DNA of 13,570 nt from JASFEQ01 sp050122535. Lineage in GTDB: Bacteria; Desulfobacterota; DSM-4660; Desulfatiglandales; HGW-15. Below are positions 1 to 6,605 of the stretch, one piece after another (the stretch's first letter is position 1; each line of letters begins with the position of its first letter). The translations under genes and the position numbers were made by a program. Under the pieces are notes generated by a model. The model was not told where the DNA came from, made no database searches, and worked only from the letters and a program-made list of their open reading frames with translations. The stretch lies in assembly GCA_050122535.1 (NCBI GenBank), contig JASFIT010000082.1:1-13570 (forward strand), written 5' to 3'.

Positions 1-203
1 CGTACTTCTCTGTACGCCTCATTCCTCGGGATTTCGGAAGCCTTGCATATGGACATTTTCCATCAGCCTCTCAGAAGCCGGTTTTTCGACAGTCTCAACG
101 GTAACCCTAAACTTTTTGAGTAAACTATTAAATGTCTTGGAAATCCTACAACGCAATGAGAATAAAGGCGTTATTTAAGGGCATGAGTTCCTGCCTTGTA
201 CAC

Positions 204-235
204 GGAAGAATGGAATGATGGAAGAATGGAATGAT
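204..235. repeat. 16-bp tandem duplication in intergenic repeat element
   Basis: The 16-base unit GGAAGAATGGAATGAT occurs twice head to tail at 204-219 and 220-235. Related words in opposite orientation (ATTCCAACATTCCAGTATTCC) follow at about 333-353. The whole block therefore resembles the low-complexity GGAAT/ATTCC intergenic elements common in Desulfobacterota genomes (recalled, not checked). It also creates a spurious minus-strand reading frame. Confidence 0.6.
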
Positions 236-364
236 GATAAAAAAGGAGAATTTCCATTTCTTGATATTCTCCCTCGCATGTCAAGAGGAATTTCTCCAGT
301 GAACCAATATCTCAATTTTCCAAAATGCAATATTCCAACATTCCAGTATTCCAACATTCCAAAT

Positions 365-377
365 GGGGCGAAGCCCC
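365..377 (+). repeat. Small GC hairpin before the first gene
   Basis: GGGGC (365-369) and GCCCC (373-377) pair perfectly around a GAA loop. No T-run follows, so it is not a standard terminator. It lies 14 bases before the Shine-Dalgarno sequence GGAGGT (391-396) and would sit in the 5' leader of the cyclase mRNA, or be the end of the preceding repeat block. Confidence 0.4.
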
Positions 378-404
378 TAACTTGATAAAAGGAGGTAATT
401 TAAA

Positions 405-1181
405 ATGGGAAAAGTAAAACTTGTCGATTTAAGCAACCCCTTTGGTCACGGGACGCCCCTGTGGCCCTATTTCGCGGACGTGAAGATTGAAAGGTTCCAT
501 TATCATGCAAAGTCAGGGGTACTCACCCAGTGGATCACAGCGCCCATGCACTGCTCAACCCATGCGGATTCACCTATCCATGTCCTTCCAGCCAATAAAT
601 TAAAGGGGCCCATGTATACCGCCGACATTCCCTTGGAAAACTACTATGGAACCGGTGTCGTTGTGTCCATTCCAAAGGAGCAATGGGGGGTCGTTTCCCC
701 GGAAGATCTAGAAAATGCGAGCCCCAAGATTGAAAAGGGCGACATTGTGATCGTCAACACGGGTTGGCACCACCATTTCGGAGACAACACAGAGTACTTC
801 TGCTATTCTCCCGGGCTCTATAAAGAGGCGGGCGAGTGGTTTGTGGAGAAGGGTGTCAAGGCGGTCGGGGTGGATCAGCAGGCGTTAGACCATCCTTTGG
901 CCACCGCCATTGGCCCCCATGGCCCTGGACCGCTGCGTCCCGACGTTTGTGAGGAGTACAAGCAGGCGACCGGACGGGAAGTCATTGAAGATTTTCCGGA
1001 GTGGGAACCCTGCCACAAACTTCTCCTTGGTAATGGTATTATGGGTTGGGAGAACGTTGGTGGTGATTTAGATGAGGTCACCGGCATGCGGGTTACCATT
1101 GCGGGATGGCCCATTAAATGGGTCGGCGGTGACGGGTCCATGGTGAGACTGGTCGCTATTGTGGATGAAGGAGATCAGTAA
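405..1181 (+). CDS. Cyclase-family metal-dependent hydrolase; candidate dihydrophloroglucinol cyclohydrolase
   Basis: The 258-residue protein belongs to the cyclase (kynurenine formamidase-like) superfamily. The signature HxGTHxDxPxH appears at residues 49-59 as HCSTHADSPIH, giving probable metal ligands His49, His53, Asp55 and His59, with Ser51 in place of the usual glycine. A second family block, GVDQQALDHP, lies at 155-164. It is longer than typical KynB-type members (about 210 residues). The start at 405 has GGAGGT eight bases upstream. There is no signal peptide, so it should be cytoplasmic. In this gene set the likely job is hydrolytic opening of a cyclic 1,3-diketone, dihydrophloroglucinol to 3-hydroxy-5-oxohexanoate, a step reported to need Mn2+ in clostridia. 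The family call is firm. The substrate is inferred from the SDR, BKACE and transhydroxylase neighbours; another cyclic diketone, lactone or amide is possible. Confidence 0.85.
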   Translation: MGKVKLVDLSNPFGHGTPLWPYFADVKIERFHYHAKSGVLTQWITAPMHCSTHADSPIHVLPANKLKGPMYTADIPLENYYGTGVVVSIPKEQWGVVSPEDLENASPKIEKGDIVIVNTGWHHHFGDNTEYFCYSPGLYKEAGEWFVEKGVKAVGVDQQALDHPLATAIGPHGPGPLRPDVCEEYKQATGREVIEDFPEWEPCHKLLLGNGIMGWENVGGDLDEVTGMRVTIAGWPIKWVGGDGSMVRLVAIVDEGDQ

Positions 1182-1218
1182 AGACCTTTTGCCCGCAAGA
1201 AAAAGGCAAGGCAGTGCG

Positions 1219-2016
1219 ATGCAAAGAGCCAAAAAGGGAATCGAGGAAATCAAGGACCTCTTCAATCTTCAAGGAAAGGTGGCTGTGGTCACTGGAGGGG
1301 CAGGGGCCTTGGGAGAGGCCGTGGCGATCGGGTTGGCCGCCTATGGCGTGGATCTTGTCCTTTGCGATCTAGAGTCAGCGGCCCTCGAAGCATTGGCTGA
1401 CAAGATCAGGGAAATGGGGCAGCAGGCCTTGCCCGTCTCCTGCGATGTTACCGAACCTGACCCTGTTGATCAGATGGTGAGCCGTACCCTTGATGAATAT
1501 GGAAAGATCCATATCCTGTTTAACGCCGCAGGCATTGCGCAGCGTGAGCCGGCCGTCGATATGCCCATTGACGATTGGCAAAAGGTGATGGACATCAACG
1601 TCAAGGGTACCCTGCTCTGCTCCAGAGCCGTCGCCAGAGAAATGATCCGGCAGGGAGAGGGGGGAAACATCATAACTGTGGGTTCAGTACGCGGGTTTCA
1701 TGCCCATGAGGGCGGATATTCGGCCTACGGGACGAGCAAGGCAGCCATACATTATTTGACAAGGCAACTGGCCTTCGAGTGGGCCAAGTATAAGATCCGG
1801 GTCAACTGTATTGCTCCGTGCGTCTTCTGGTCGCCGCTGACCGAGCCCATACTGAGTGATGAAGCGTCATATAAGGAATATGTGGCCAGAATTCCACTTG
1901 GCAGGGCGGCAGAGCCAGAGGATTTTGTGGGCGTCACGATTTTTCTGGCCTCTGACGCCAGCGAGATGGTTACGGGGCATGTCCTTTCCGTGGACGGGGG
2001 AACCGTAGGCGGATGA
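1219..2016 (+). CDS. Short-chain dehydrogenase/reductase, NAD-type signature
   Basis: This is a classical SDR of 265 residues. It has the Rossmann motif TGGAGALG (25-32), NAAG (103-106 region), Asn127, Ser156 and the catalytic Tyr170-x3-Lys174. Asp50 at the end of the second beta strand is the usual mark of NAD(H) preference. I chose ATG 1219, not the upstream TTG 1159 or ATG 1165. The upstream starts would overlap the cyclase gene, and the protein from 1219 aligns end to end with the second SDR at 3630 (by eye more than half identical, including the C-terminal block VNCIAPC.FW.PLTEPIL). It lies 37 bases after the cyclase and is probably co-transcribed with it. A role in reducing a phenolic or cyclic diketone, or in oxidising the 3-hydroxy-5-oxo acid, fits the cluster. 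The exact substrate is not visible in the sequence. Members of this group are often misnamed 3-oxoacyl-ACP reductase. Confidence 0.85.
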   Translation: MQRAKKGIEEIKDLFNLQGKVAVVTGGAGALGEAVAIGLAAYGVDLVLCDLESAALEALADKIREMGQQALPVSCDVTEPDPVDQMVSRTLDEYGKIHILFNAAGIAQREPAVDMPIDDWQKVMDINVKGTLLCSRAVAREMIRQGEGGNIITVGSVRGFHAHEGGYSAYGTSKAAIHYLTRQLAFEWAKYKIRVNCIAPCVFWSPLTEPILSDEASYKEYVARIPLGRAAEPEDFVGVTIFLASDASEMVTGHVLSVDGGTVGG

Positions 2017-2115
2017 TGGGTTCTTTTATTGATCTACGAACATGAGTCCTGATCCACAGGCTCTCCCAAGGCCAGTGCTCTAGGAAAAACCCCAGTATAA
2101 AGAAAGGGAGGAAGT

Positions 2116-2460
2116 ATGAAAAAAGTTGAATTGAAGGAGGTAAAAGCGTACGAAGCCCCCGGGCATTTTGGGATGACAGCCATGAGGCTTCAGGGTAAGG
2201 AAGAAACGGGCATCCAAAAGTTTTGGATGGGGCTATCTCATTTTTTACCGGGTGGCGGCGCAGAGTGGGCCTATGAGGATTCACCGTTAGAGAAGGTCTA
2301 TTTCGTGCTCGAGGGAGAGATTACCGTGAAGAGCAAGACAGAGGAATTCGTACTCAGGAAGTGGGACTCCATCTACTTAGCCCCCAATGAGGGAAGAGAA
2401 CTCATTAACAACACCAACAAGCCGGCAAGTATGTTAGTGGTTATAAACAACCCCGACTGA
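2116..2460 (+). CDS. Small single-domain cupin lacking the usual metal-binding histidines
   Basis: The 114-residue protein carries one cupin barrel. The strand and turn KVYFVLEGEITV (60-71) and the later DSIYLAPNEGRELINNT (84-100) mark cupin motifs 1 and 2. Where metal cupins have HxHxxxxE, this protein has Tyr53-x-Asp55 then Glu59. Where motif 2 normally has histidine, it has Glu95. It may therefore bind no metal, or bind one differently. GGGAGG lies just before ATG 2116. The gene sits between an SDR and the BKACE in the same orientation, so it is probably part of the operon. Possible roles are binding a ring or diketone intermediate, catalysing a tautomerisation or isomerisation, or sensing. 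None can be chosen from sequence alone. The fold call is firm; the function is unknown. Confidence 0.75.
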   Translation: MKKVELKEVKAYEAPGHFGMTAMRLQGKEETGIQKFWMGLSHFLPGGGAEWAYEDSPLEKVYFVLEGEITVKSKTEEFVLRKWDSIYLAPNEGRELINNTNKPASMLVVINNPD

Positions 2461-2487
2461 GTCGAGAGTTATCAGTTAATGGTTATT

Positions 2488-2576
2488 AGTTATTGGTTAT
2501 GGGGGGTTGATGCGCGAAATCCTGCCTCATCAAGATCTAACGTCAGAACGTCATTTATTTCAAATAACGAATAACT
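2488..2576. repeat. Imperfect inverted repeat of GTTATT/AATAAC words
   Basis: AGTTATTGGTTAT at 2488-2500 and ATAACGAATAACT at 2564-2576 are inverted copies matching at 12 of 13 positions, with further GTTATT and AATAAC words around them (2468-2590). The block fills the cupin-BKACE gap and looks like a dispersed intergenic element rather than a promoter. Confidence 0.5.
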
Positions 2577-2590
2577 TATAACAAATAACT

Positions 2591-2618
2591 TCCAATTGAG
2601 CGGGTGCGCTCAATTGGA
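2591..2618 (+). promoter_or_regulatory. 12-bp perfect hairpin/palindrome upstream of the BKACE gene
   Basis: TCCAATTGAGCG (2591-2602) pairs perfectly with CGCTCAATTGGA (2607-2618) around a GGTG loop. No T-run follows, so it is not an ordinary intrinsic terminator. It ends 13 bases before the Shine-Dalgarno sequence of the BKACE gene. It could be an operator, an mRNA-processing or stability hairpin within the operon, or the end of the adjacent repeat. Confidence 0.5.
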
Positions 2619-2644
2619 GCATCAAAGTGAAAGGAAGGACAGCC

Positions 2645-3565
2645 ATGGGAAAAGTAATTATTACGGCAGCCCTCACAGGCAATATTCATACGCCGACCAT
2701 GTCCCCCTATTTGCCGCTGACGCCTCAGCAACTGATTGATGAAGCTGTGAGGTGTGAGGAAGCAGGGGTTACGATCGTCCATGTCCATGCCAGGGATCCA
2801 AAAGATGGCAAGCCGAGCACGGATGTTGAAATTTATCGGGAGATCCTGAGTGGGATCAAGGCGAAAACAAATCTTGTGGTTACCGTAACCACCGGTGGAA
2901 CGGCCACCATGACGCCTGAGCAAAGAATTGCCGTGGTGAGGGAACTGAAACCTGAGGTGGCAACCTTTAATGCTGGGTCCATGAATTTTGCCCTGTATCC
3001 AGTTTTAAATAAATACAAGGACTTTAAGTATGAATGGGAAAAAGAGTTCCTTGCAGCAACAGAAGGTTTTATCTTCCCGAATACCTTCACCTCTCTGAAG
3101 GTCTTCTGTCAGACCATGAACGAAGTGGGGTCCCTGCCGGAGCTGGAGGTGTATGATGTAGGCCATCTCACCAACCTGGCCCAGCTCATGAGAGAAGGAT
3201 ATCTGAAAAAACCCGTCTATCTGCAGTTTGTGCTGGGAATTCTGGGTGGTATAGCGGCTAGTCTCGAGAATCTCCTGTTCCTTACAAACACGGCCAAACA
3301 ACTTTTTGGTGAATTTCAATGGTCGGTTTGTGCAGCAGGTCGGCATCAGTTCCCCATGGGGGTAGCCAATATGATTCAGGGCGGCTACATGCGAGTAGGC
3401 CTGGAGGACAACCTTTATATAGGTAAAGGCGAACTGGCAAAGAGTAATGCTGAACAGGTGGAGAAAGCGATCCGCTTTGCCCATGAACTGGGACTTGAGG
3501 TGGCTACCCCGGATGACGCCAGAGAGATGCTCGGCCTGAAAGGTCTGGACAAGGTCAATTTCTAG
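2645..3565 (+). CDS. Beta-keto acid cleavage enzyme (BKACE, DUF849); candidate triacetate acetoacetate-lyase
   Basis: The 306-residue protein is a clear BKACE: ITAALTGN at 5-13, the zinc ligands in VHVHARDP (His46 and His48), STGG-like TTGG (82-85), ATFNAGSMNF (106-115), and Arg250-x3-Glu254-Asp255-Asn256. BKACEs transfer the acetoacetate end of a 3-keto acid in exchange with acetyl-CoA. In the lysine-fermentation enzyme Kce, Glu14 contacts the substrate ammonium group (recalled); here the residue is Ile14, which argues against an amino substrate. With the neighbours, 3,5-dioxohexanoate (triacetate) is the likely substrate, giving acetoacetate plus acetoacetyl-CoA. I chose ATG 2645 because AGGAAGGA lies seven bases upstream; GTG 2627 lies upstream of that ribosome binding site. 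The family is near certain; the substrate is inferred. Confidence 0.9.
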   Translation: MGKVIITAALTGNIHTPTMSPYLPLTPQQLIDEAVRCEEAGVTIVHVHARDPKDGKPSTDVEIYREILSGIKAKTNLVVTVTTGGTATMTPEQRIAVVRELKPEVATFNAGSMNFALYPVLNKYKDFKYEWEKEFLAATEGFIFPNTFTSLKVFCQTMNEVGSLPELEVYDVGHLTNLAQLMREGYLKKPVYLQFVLGILGGIAASLENLLFLTNTAKQLFGEFQWSVCAAGRHQFPMGVANMIQGGYMRVGLEDNLYIGKGELAKSNAEQVEKAIRFAHELGLEVATPDDAREMLGLKGLDKVNF

Positions 3566-3629
3566 TTCTTCTCTGCTTGGCAAGGGGAAATCAGTCTCAC
3601 GTTCTAACAAAGAAAAGGAGGAGAGAAAT

Positions 3630-4424
3630 ATGCGAGTCAAAATGGGAATCAAAGAACTCAAGAATCTCTTCGATCTGACGGGAAAGGTGGCCGTAGTCAC
3701 GGGTGGGTCTGGGGGGGCCGGAAAAGCAACCTCAATTGGCTTGGCCCTGTACGGGGCGGATGTGGTGGTTACGGCCAGAACGCTTTCCACTCTGGAAGAG
3801 ACAGCGGCTGAGGTAGAGAAGCAGGGGAGGAAGGCCCTTCCCATTTCCTGCGATGTGGCAGACCAGGAAAGTGTGGATCAAATGGTAAAGCGCACCATGG
3901 AGGAGTTCGGTAAGATCGACATCCTAGTGACCACCGCAGGAATTGCTCTTCGTCACCCCGCTGAAGAGATGCCCATTGAAGAGTGGCAAAAGGTAATGGA
4001 TGTTAATGTCAGAGGGACCTTCCTCTGCTGCCAGGCCGTGGCAAAAGAGATGATTCAACGGGAAGAAGGGGGAAAGATCGTTACGGTGGGATCTATCCGA
4101 GGTCTTCAGGGTCATCCCGCCGGCTACTCAGGGTATGCCACCAGCAAAGGGGCCGTTCACCTCTTGACCAAACAGCTAGCCACGGAATGGGCCAAGTTCA
4201 AGATCCATGTCAACTGCATCGCCCCTTGCATTTTCTGGACACCCTTGACCGAGCCTATCCTGAAAGACGAAGAAATGTATAAGATCTTCATGCAGAGAAT
4301 TCCCTTGGGCCGGCCGGCAGAACCAGAGGATCTTGTGGGGGCCGTCGTCTATCTGGCCTCCGAGGCCAGCGCTATGGTGACTGGACACATCCTTTACATA
4401 GATGGAGGTACCTCGGCCTGGTAA
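3630..4424 (+). CDS. Short-chain dehydrogenase/reductase, NADP-type signature; candidate phloroglucinol reductase
   Basis: This is a 264-residue classical SDR with TGGSGGAG (24-31), Asn126, Ser155 and catalytic Tyr169-x3-Lys173. The usual NAAG is TTAG (101-104). The second beta strand ends VVTARTLSTL, placing Arg50 where the paralogue at 1219 has Asp50. Arginine there normally means NADP(H). Characterised phloroglucinol reductases are NADPH-dependent SDRs, so this gene is the better candidate for reduction of phloroglucinol to dihydrophloroglucinol. Start 3630 follows a strong AAAGGAGGAG; ATG 3642 inside the same frame is a weaker alternative. It lies 64 bases after the BKACE and 12 before the next gene, and is surely co-transcribed with the latter. 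The family is certain and the cofactor likely; the substrate is inferred from context. Confidence 0.88.
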   Translation: MRVKMGIKELKNLFDLTGKVAVVTGGSGGAGKATSIGLALYGADVVVTARTLSTLEETAAEVEKQGRKALPISCDVADQESVDQMVKRTMEEFGKIDILVTTAGIALRHPAEEMPIEEWQKVMDVNVRGTFLCCQAVAKEMIQREEGGKIVTVGSIRGLQGHPAGYSGYATSKGAVHLLTKQLATEWAKFKIHVNCIAPCIFWTPLTEPILKDEEMYKIFMQRIPLGRPAEPEDLVGAVVYLASEASAMVTGHILYIDGGTSAW

Positions 4425-4436
4425 AGGAGGTGAACC

Positions 4437-5378
4437 ATGGCTAATGACATAAGGGACATCAAAAACATTGCGGTTATTGGCGCCGGCTTGATGGGCCACG
4501 GGATTGCTCAGATCTTTGCCCTCCAGGGTTACTCTGTGAGCCTCATGGATCTTAAACAAGAGCTTCTCACAAAGGCTCTGGAAAATGTCCGTTCCAACCT
4601 GACCCTAATGGCTCAAAAAGGAATTGGGCAAGCGGATGATATAGAACCTGCCCTGGGGAGGATCAAGACAACCGTAGAGTTGGATAAGGCGGCTGCCGGG
4701 GCCCAGTTTGTCGTGGAGGCGGTCAACGAGGATTTAGCATTAAAACAAAAGATATTTAAAGAACTGGACGCCCTATGCCCAGAGGGAACCCTCCTCGCGA
4801 CCAACACGTCGGTCATTAGCATTACGGAGATCGCTGAGAAAGCGAAGATCAGACTGAGGATTCTAGGGACCCATTTCTGGAATCCACCCTACCTTATCCC
4901 GCTCGTTGAAGTCATCAGGGGGGAAGACACCTCCGACGGCGCAATGGACGCAACATTTGAACTCCTGAAACACGTGGGAAAACATCCTGTTCGGGTCAAT
5001 AAAGATGTCCCCGGGTTTGTGGGTAATCGACTGCAGCACGCCCTATGGAGAGAGGCGATCTCGATTGTTGAAAAGGGAATAGCCGATCCGGCAACGGTCG
5101 ACGAATGTATCAGATTCGGTTTCGGATTGAGACTCCCCGTATTGGGGCCCTTGGAAACGGCCGACATGGTAGGGACCGATCTGACTCTGGCTATTCATGA
5201 TTATATCTTGAAACACCTTGAGCGTTCCCCCGAGCCATCACCACTCCTGAGAAACAAGGTTGAGAGTGGAGATCTCGGGTTCAAGACTGGCAGAGGATTT
5301 CAAGAATGGTCGCCAGAGGAGGCGCAGAAATCGCGTAAGCGGCTGCAGGAATATCTGCTTAAGGTCACAAAAGGATAG
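4437..5378 (+). CDS. 3-hydroxyacyl-CoA dehydrogenase-family oxidoreductase (first of two)
   Basis: The 313-residue protein has the N-terminal NAD-binding GAGLMG (15-20) with Asp38, then NTSVISIT (123-130), the catalytic block HFWNPPYLIPLVE (His146, Glu158) and GFVGNR (193-198). Its C-terminal helical domain carries GPLETADMVG (237-246) and GFKTGRGF (281-288). The C-terminal part resembles 3-hydroxybutyryl-CoA dehydrogenases. The NPPxLIPLVE block is instead typical of the carnitine dehydrogenase/lambda-crystallin branch, which oxidises free hydroxy acids. It is thus a candidate (S)-3-hydroxy-5-oxohexanoate dehydrogenase feeding the BKACE, much as carnitine dehydrogenase pairs with a BKACE in carnitine breakdown. 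Start 4437 follows AAAGGAGGTGA. A role on 3-hydroxybutyryl-CoA downstream of acetoacetyl-CoA remains possible. Confidence 0.85.
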   Translation: MANDIRDIKNIAVIGAGLMGHGIAQIFALQGYSVSLMDLKQELLTKALENVRSNLTLMAQKGIGQADDIEPALGRIKTTVELDKAAAGAQFVVEAVNEDLALKQKIFKELDALCPEGTLLATNTSVISITEIAEKAKIRLRILGTHFWNPPYLIPLVEVIRGEDTSDGAMDATFELLKHVGKHPVRVNKDVPGFVGNRLQHALWREAISIVEKGIADPATVDECIRFGFGLRLPVLGPLETADMVGTDLTLAIHDYILKHLERSPEPSPLLRNKVESGDLGFKTGRGFQEWSPEEAQKSRKRLQEYLLKVTKG

Positions 5379-5386
5379 TCTCCAAT

Positions 5387-6412
5387 ATGGATGATCCTGC
5401 TAACGGAACACAACGACAGGCAGAACGCAGGTCGACCTCCAAAGTCAAAGGGCCTGTGGCCGTTATTGGGGCTGGAGTTACAGGAGCAAGTTGGGCCGCG
5501 TTGTTTACTTCCCGTGGCTTGAACGTGAGACTGTATGATAAAGACCCAGAAGCCCTCAGCAAAGGGCTCGAACGCACTCAACGATATGTTCATTTCCTTA
5601 TCGATCATGGCATGGCAGATAAGGAAGGGGGCAAGGCTGGACTGGCTGCGCTCAAATCGTGCGCCGAACTTTCAGAGGCGGTAGAGGATGTGGCATTTGT
5701 TCAGGAAGCCGTCTACGAAAGTTATGAGACGAAAAGCGCGGTCTTTGACGCCATCGATCTTCATGCGCCCCGCAATGCCCTAATTGCCACCAGTTCGTCT
5801 GGCCTCTCCATCAGTCGTATCCAGAGAGCAGCCCGCTATCCAGATCGATGCCTGGCCGGTCATCCCTATAACCCGCCACATCTGATCCCACTGGTGGAGA
5901 TAGCGCCCGGGGAAAAAACGACCCTGGAGACGGTACAGGCTGCCCGACGGTTCTACGAAAGCGTGGGCAAAGCGCCCGTGATTCTCAGTCGAGAGATCCC
6001 CGGCTATCTGGCCAACCGCATGTCGGCCGCTCTCTGGCGGGAGGCCATCAACCTTGTCCTTGATGGGGTAGCCAGTGTTGCGGATGTGGATAGAGCCATA
6101 AGCCTAGGTCCTGGACTCCGATGGGCCGTCATGGGACCTCACCTCATATATCACCTCGGAGGTGGCGAAGGGGGTATCCGTTACCATGTGGAACATCTAG
6201 GATCTGCAAAGGAGGAGATATGGAAGGACCTGGATGAATGGAAGGACCTCCCATCGGAGACTGCAAAGGCTCTAGAGCAAGGACTTCCAGCGCTTGAGGA
6301 GATTGAACCCCTTGCTCGAAAAAGAGACGAGGCACTGGTTCGGATCATTAAGGAGGCACCCCTCAGTTTCCGTAACGAGAGTCAAGGAAAGAGGGATGAT
6401 GATAGCTCTTGA
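5387..6412 (+). CDS. 3-hydroxyacyl-CoA dehydrogenase-family oxidoreductase, carnitine-dehydrogenase-like (second of two)
   Basis: The 341-residue protein has the NAD-binding GAGVTG (28-33) with Asp51, then TSSSGLSIS (135-143), the catalytic block HPYNPPHLIPLVE (His159, Glu171), and IPGYLANR (204-211). GPGLRWAVMGP (241-251), followed by YHLGGGEGG, is close to carnitine dehydrogenases. It begins eight bases after the preceding gene, which encodes a distant paralogue of the same fold, so the two are translationally linked. A hydrophilic N-terminal extension of about 20 residues precedes the Rossmann fold. The ribosome binding site is weak (AAAGGA overlapping the upstream stop region). The likely reaction is NAD-dependent oxidation of a free 3-hydroxy acid to the 3-keto acid used by the BKACE. 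Which of the two HAD genes does this, and whether they handle different enantiomers or substrates, cannot be read from sequence. Confidence 0.85.
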   Translation: MDDPANGTQRQAERRSTSKVKGPVAVIGAGVTGASWAALFTSRGLNVRLYDKDPEALSKGLERTQRYVHFLIDHGMADKEGGKAGLAALKSCAELSEAVEDVAFVQEAVYESYETKSAVFDAIDLHAPRNALIATSSSGLSISRIQRAARYPDRCLAGHPYNPPHLIPLVEIAPGEKTTLETVQAARRFYESVGKAPVILSREIPGYLANRMSAALWREAINLVLDGVASVADVDRAISLGPGLRWAVMGPHLIYHLGGGEGGIRYHVEHLGSAKEEIWKDLDEWKDLPSETAKALEQGLPALEEIEPLARKRDEALVRIIKEAPLSFRNESQGKRDDDSS

Positions 6413-6446
6413 GCCAGGGTGATAGAGCGAACATCCTTTTGCACAC

Positions 6447-6531
6447 AACACCCCCGCCCTGCCATTCCCCTCGGCCTACTTCGCCAAAGTGGCTGCGAAG
6501 GCTGAAAGGGGGAGGGCAGGGCGGGGGTGTT
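6447..6531. repeat. Long hairpin between the two halves of the cluster
   Basis: AACACCCCCGCCCTGCC (6447-6463) pairs perfectly with 6515-6531. Inside it a second run (TCCCCT, about 6466-6471, with AGGGGG, 6507-6512) and CTTCG/CGAAG extend the fold across about 85 bases. No T-run follows on the plus strand. It could end the upstream transcript in a factor-dependent way, stabilise its 3' end, or be a dispersed REP-like palindrome. Confidence 0.65.
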
Positions 6532-6537
6532 ATCCTG

Positions 6538-6570
6538 TTGATCTCATAGGAGAAGCGTAAATAATATATT
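6538..6570 (+). promoter_or_regulatory. Possible sigma-70-type promoter for athL-bthL
   Basis: TTGATC (6538-6543) is followed after 18 bases by TAATAT (6562-6567), within an AT-rich stretch immediately after the long hairpin and about 40 bases before ATG 6606. Both boxes match consensus at four of six positions. The placement is sensible but the match is modest. Confidence 0.3.
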
Positions 6571-6605
6571 GCTGCACGTAGTGAATCTAAACACAGGGAT
6601 AGAAC

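Larger units (their letters stand above)
1..404. other. Non-coding upstream region with short repeats
   Basis: I see no convincing gene here. Frame +1 is open from the window edge to a stop at 121-123, about 40 codons, so the tail of an upstream gene is possible, but the translation resembles nothing I recognise. A small hairpin, CGTAC/GTACG, lies at 1-16. A 16-base tandem duplication lies at 204-235. Repeated ATTCCA-type words lie at about 331-360. Another hairpin (GGGGC-GAA-GCCCC, 365-377) sits just before the ribosome binding site of the first gene. Any promoter for the downstream operon should be in this stretch, but I cannot point to a good -35/-10 pair. Confidence 0.6.

Noticed and set aside
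204..235. CRISPR-like repeats
   Set aside because: Only two head-to-tail copies with no spacers and no cas genes nearby.
175..357. 60-codon minus-strand frame starting MLEYWNVGILHF
   Set aside because: It is read from the low-complexity GGAAT/ATTCC repeat block, has no good ribosome binding site and resembles the spurious proteins such repeats often produce.
1159..1218. Earlier TTG/ATG starts for the first SDR
   Set aside because: They would overlap the cyclase gene and add residues not present in the paralogue at 3630; ATG 1219 aligns with the paralogue's start.
3005..3844. 279-codon minus-strand open frame
   Set aside because: It lies antisense to the BKACE and the second SDR, both of which have strong family motifs; no recognisable domain in the antisense product.
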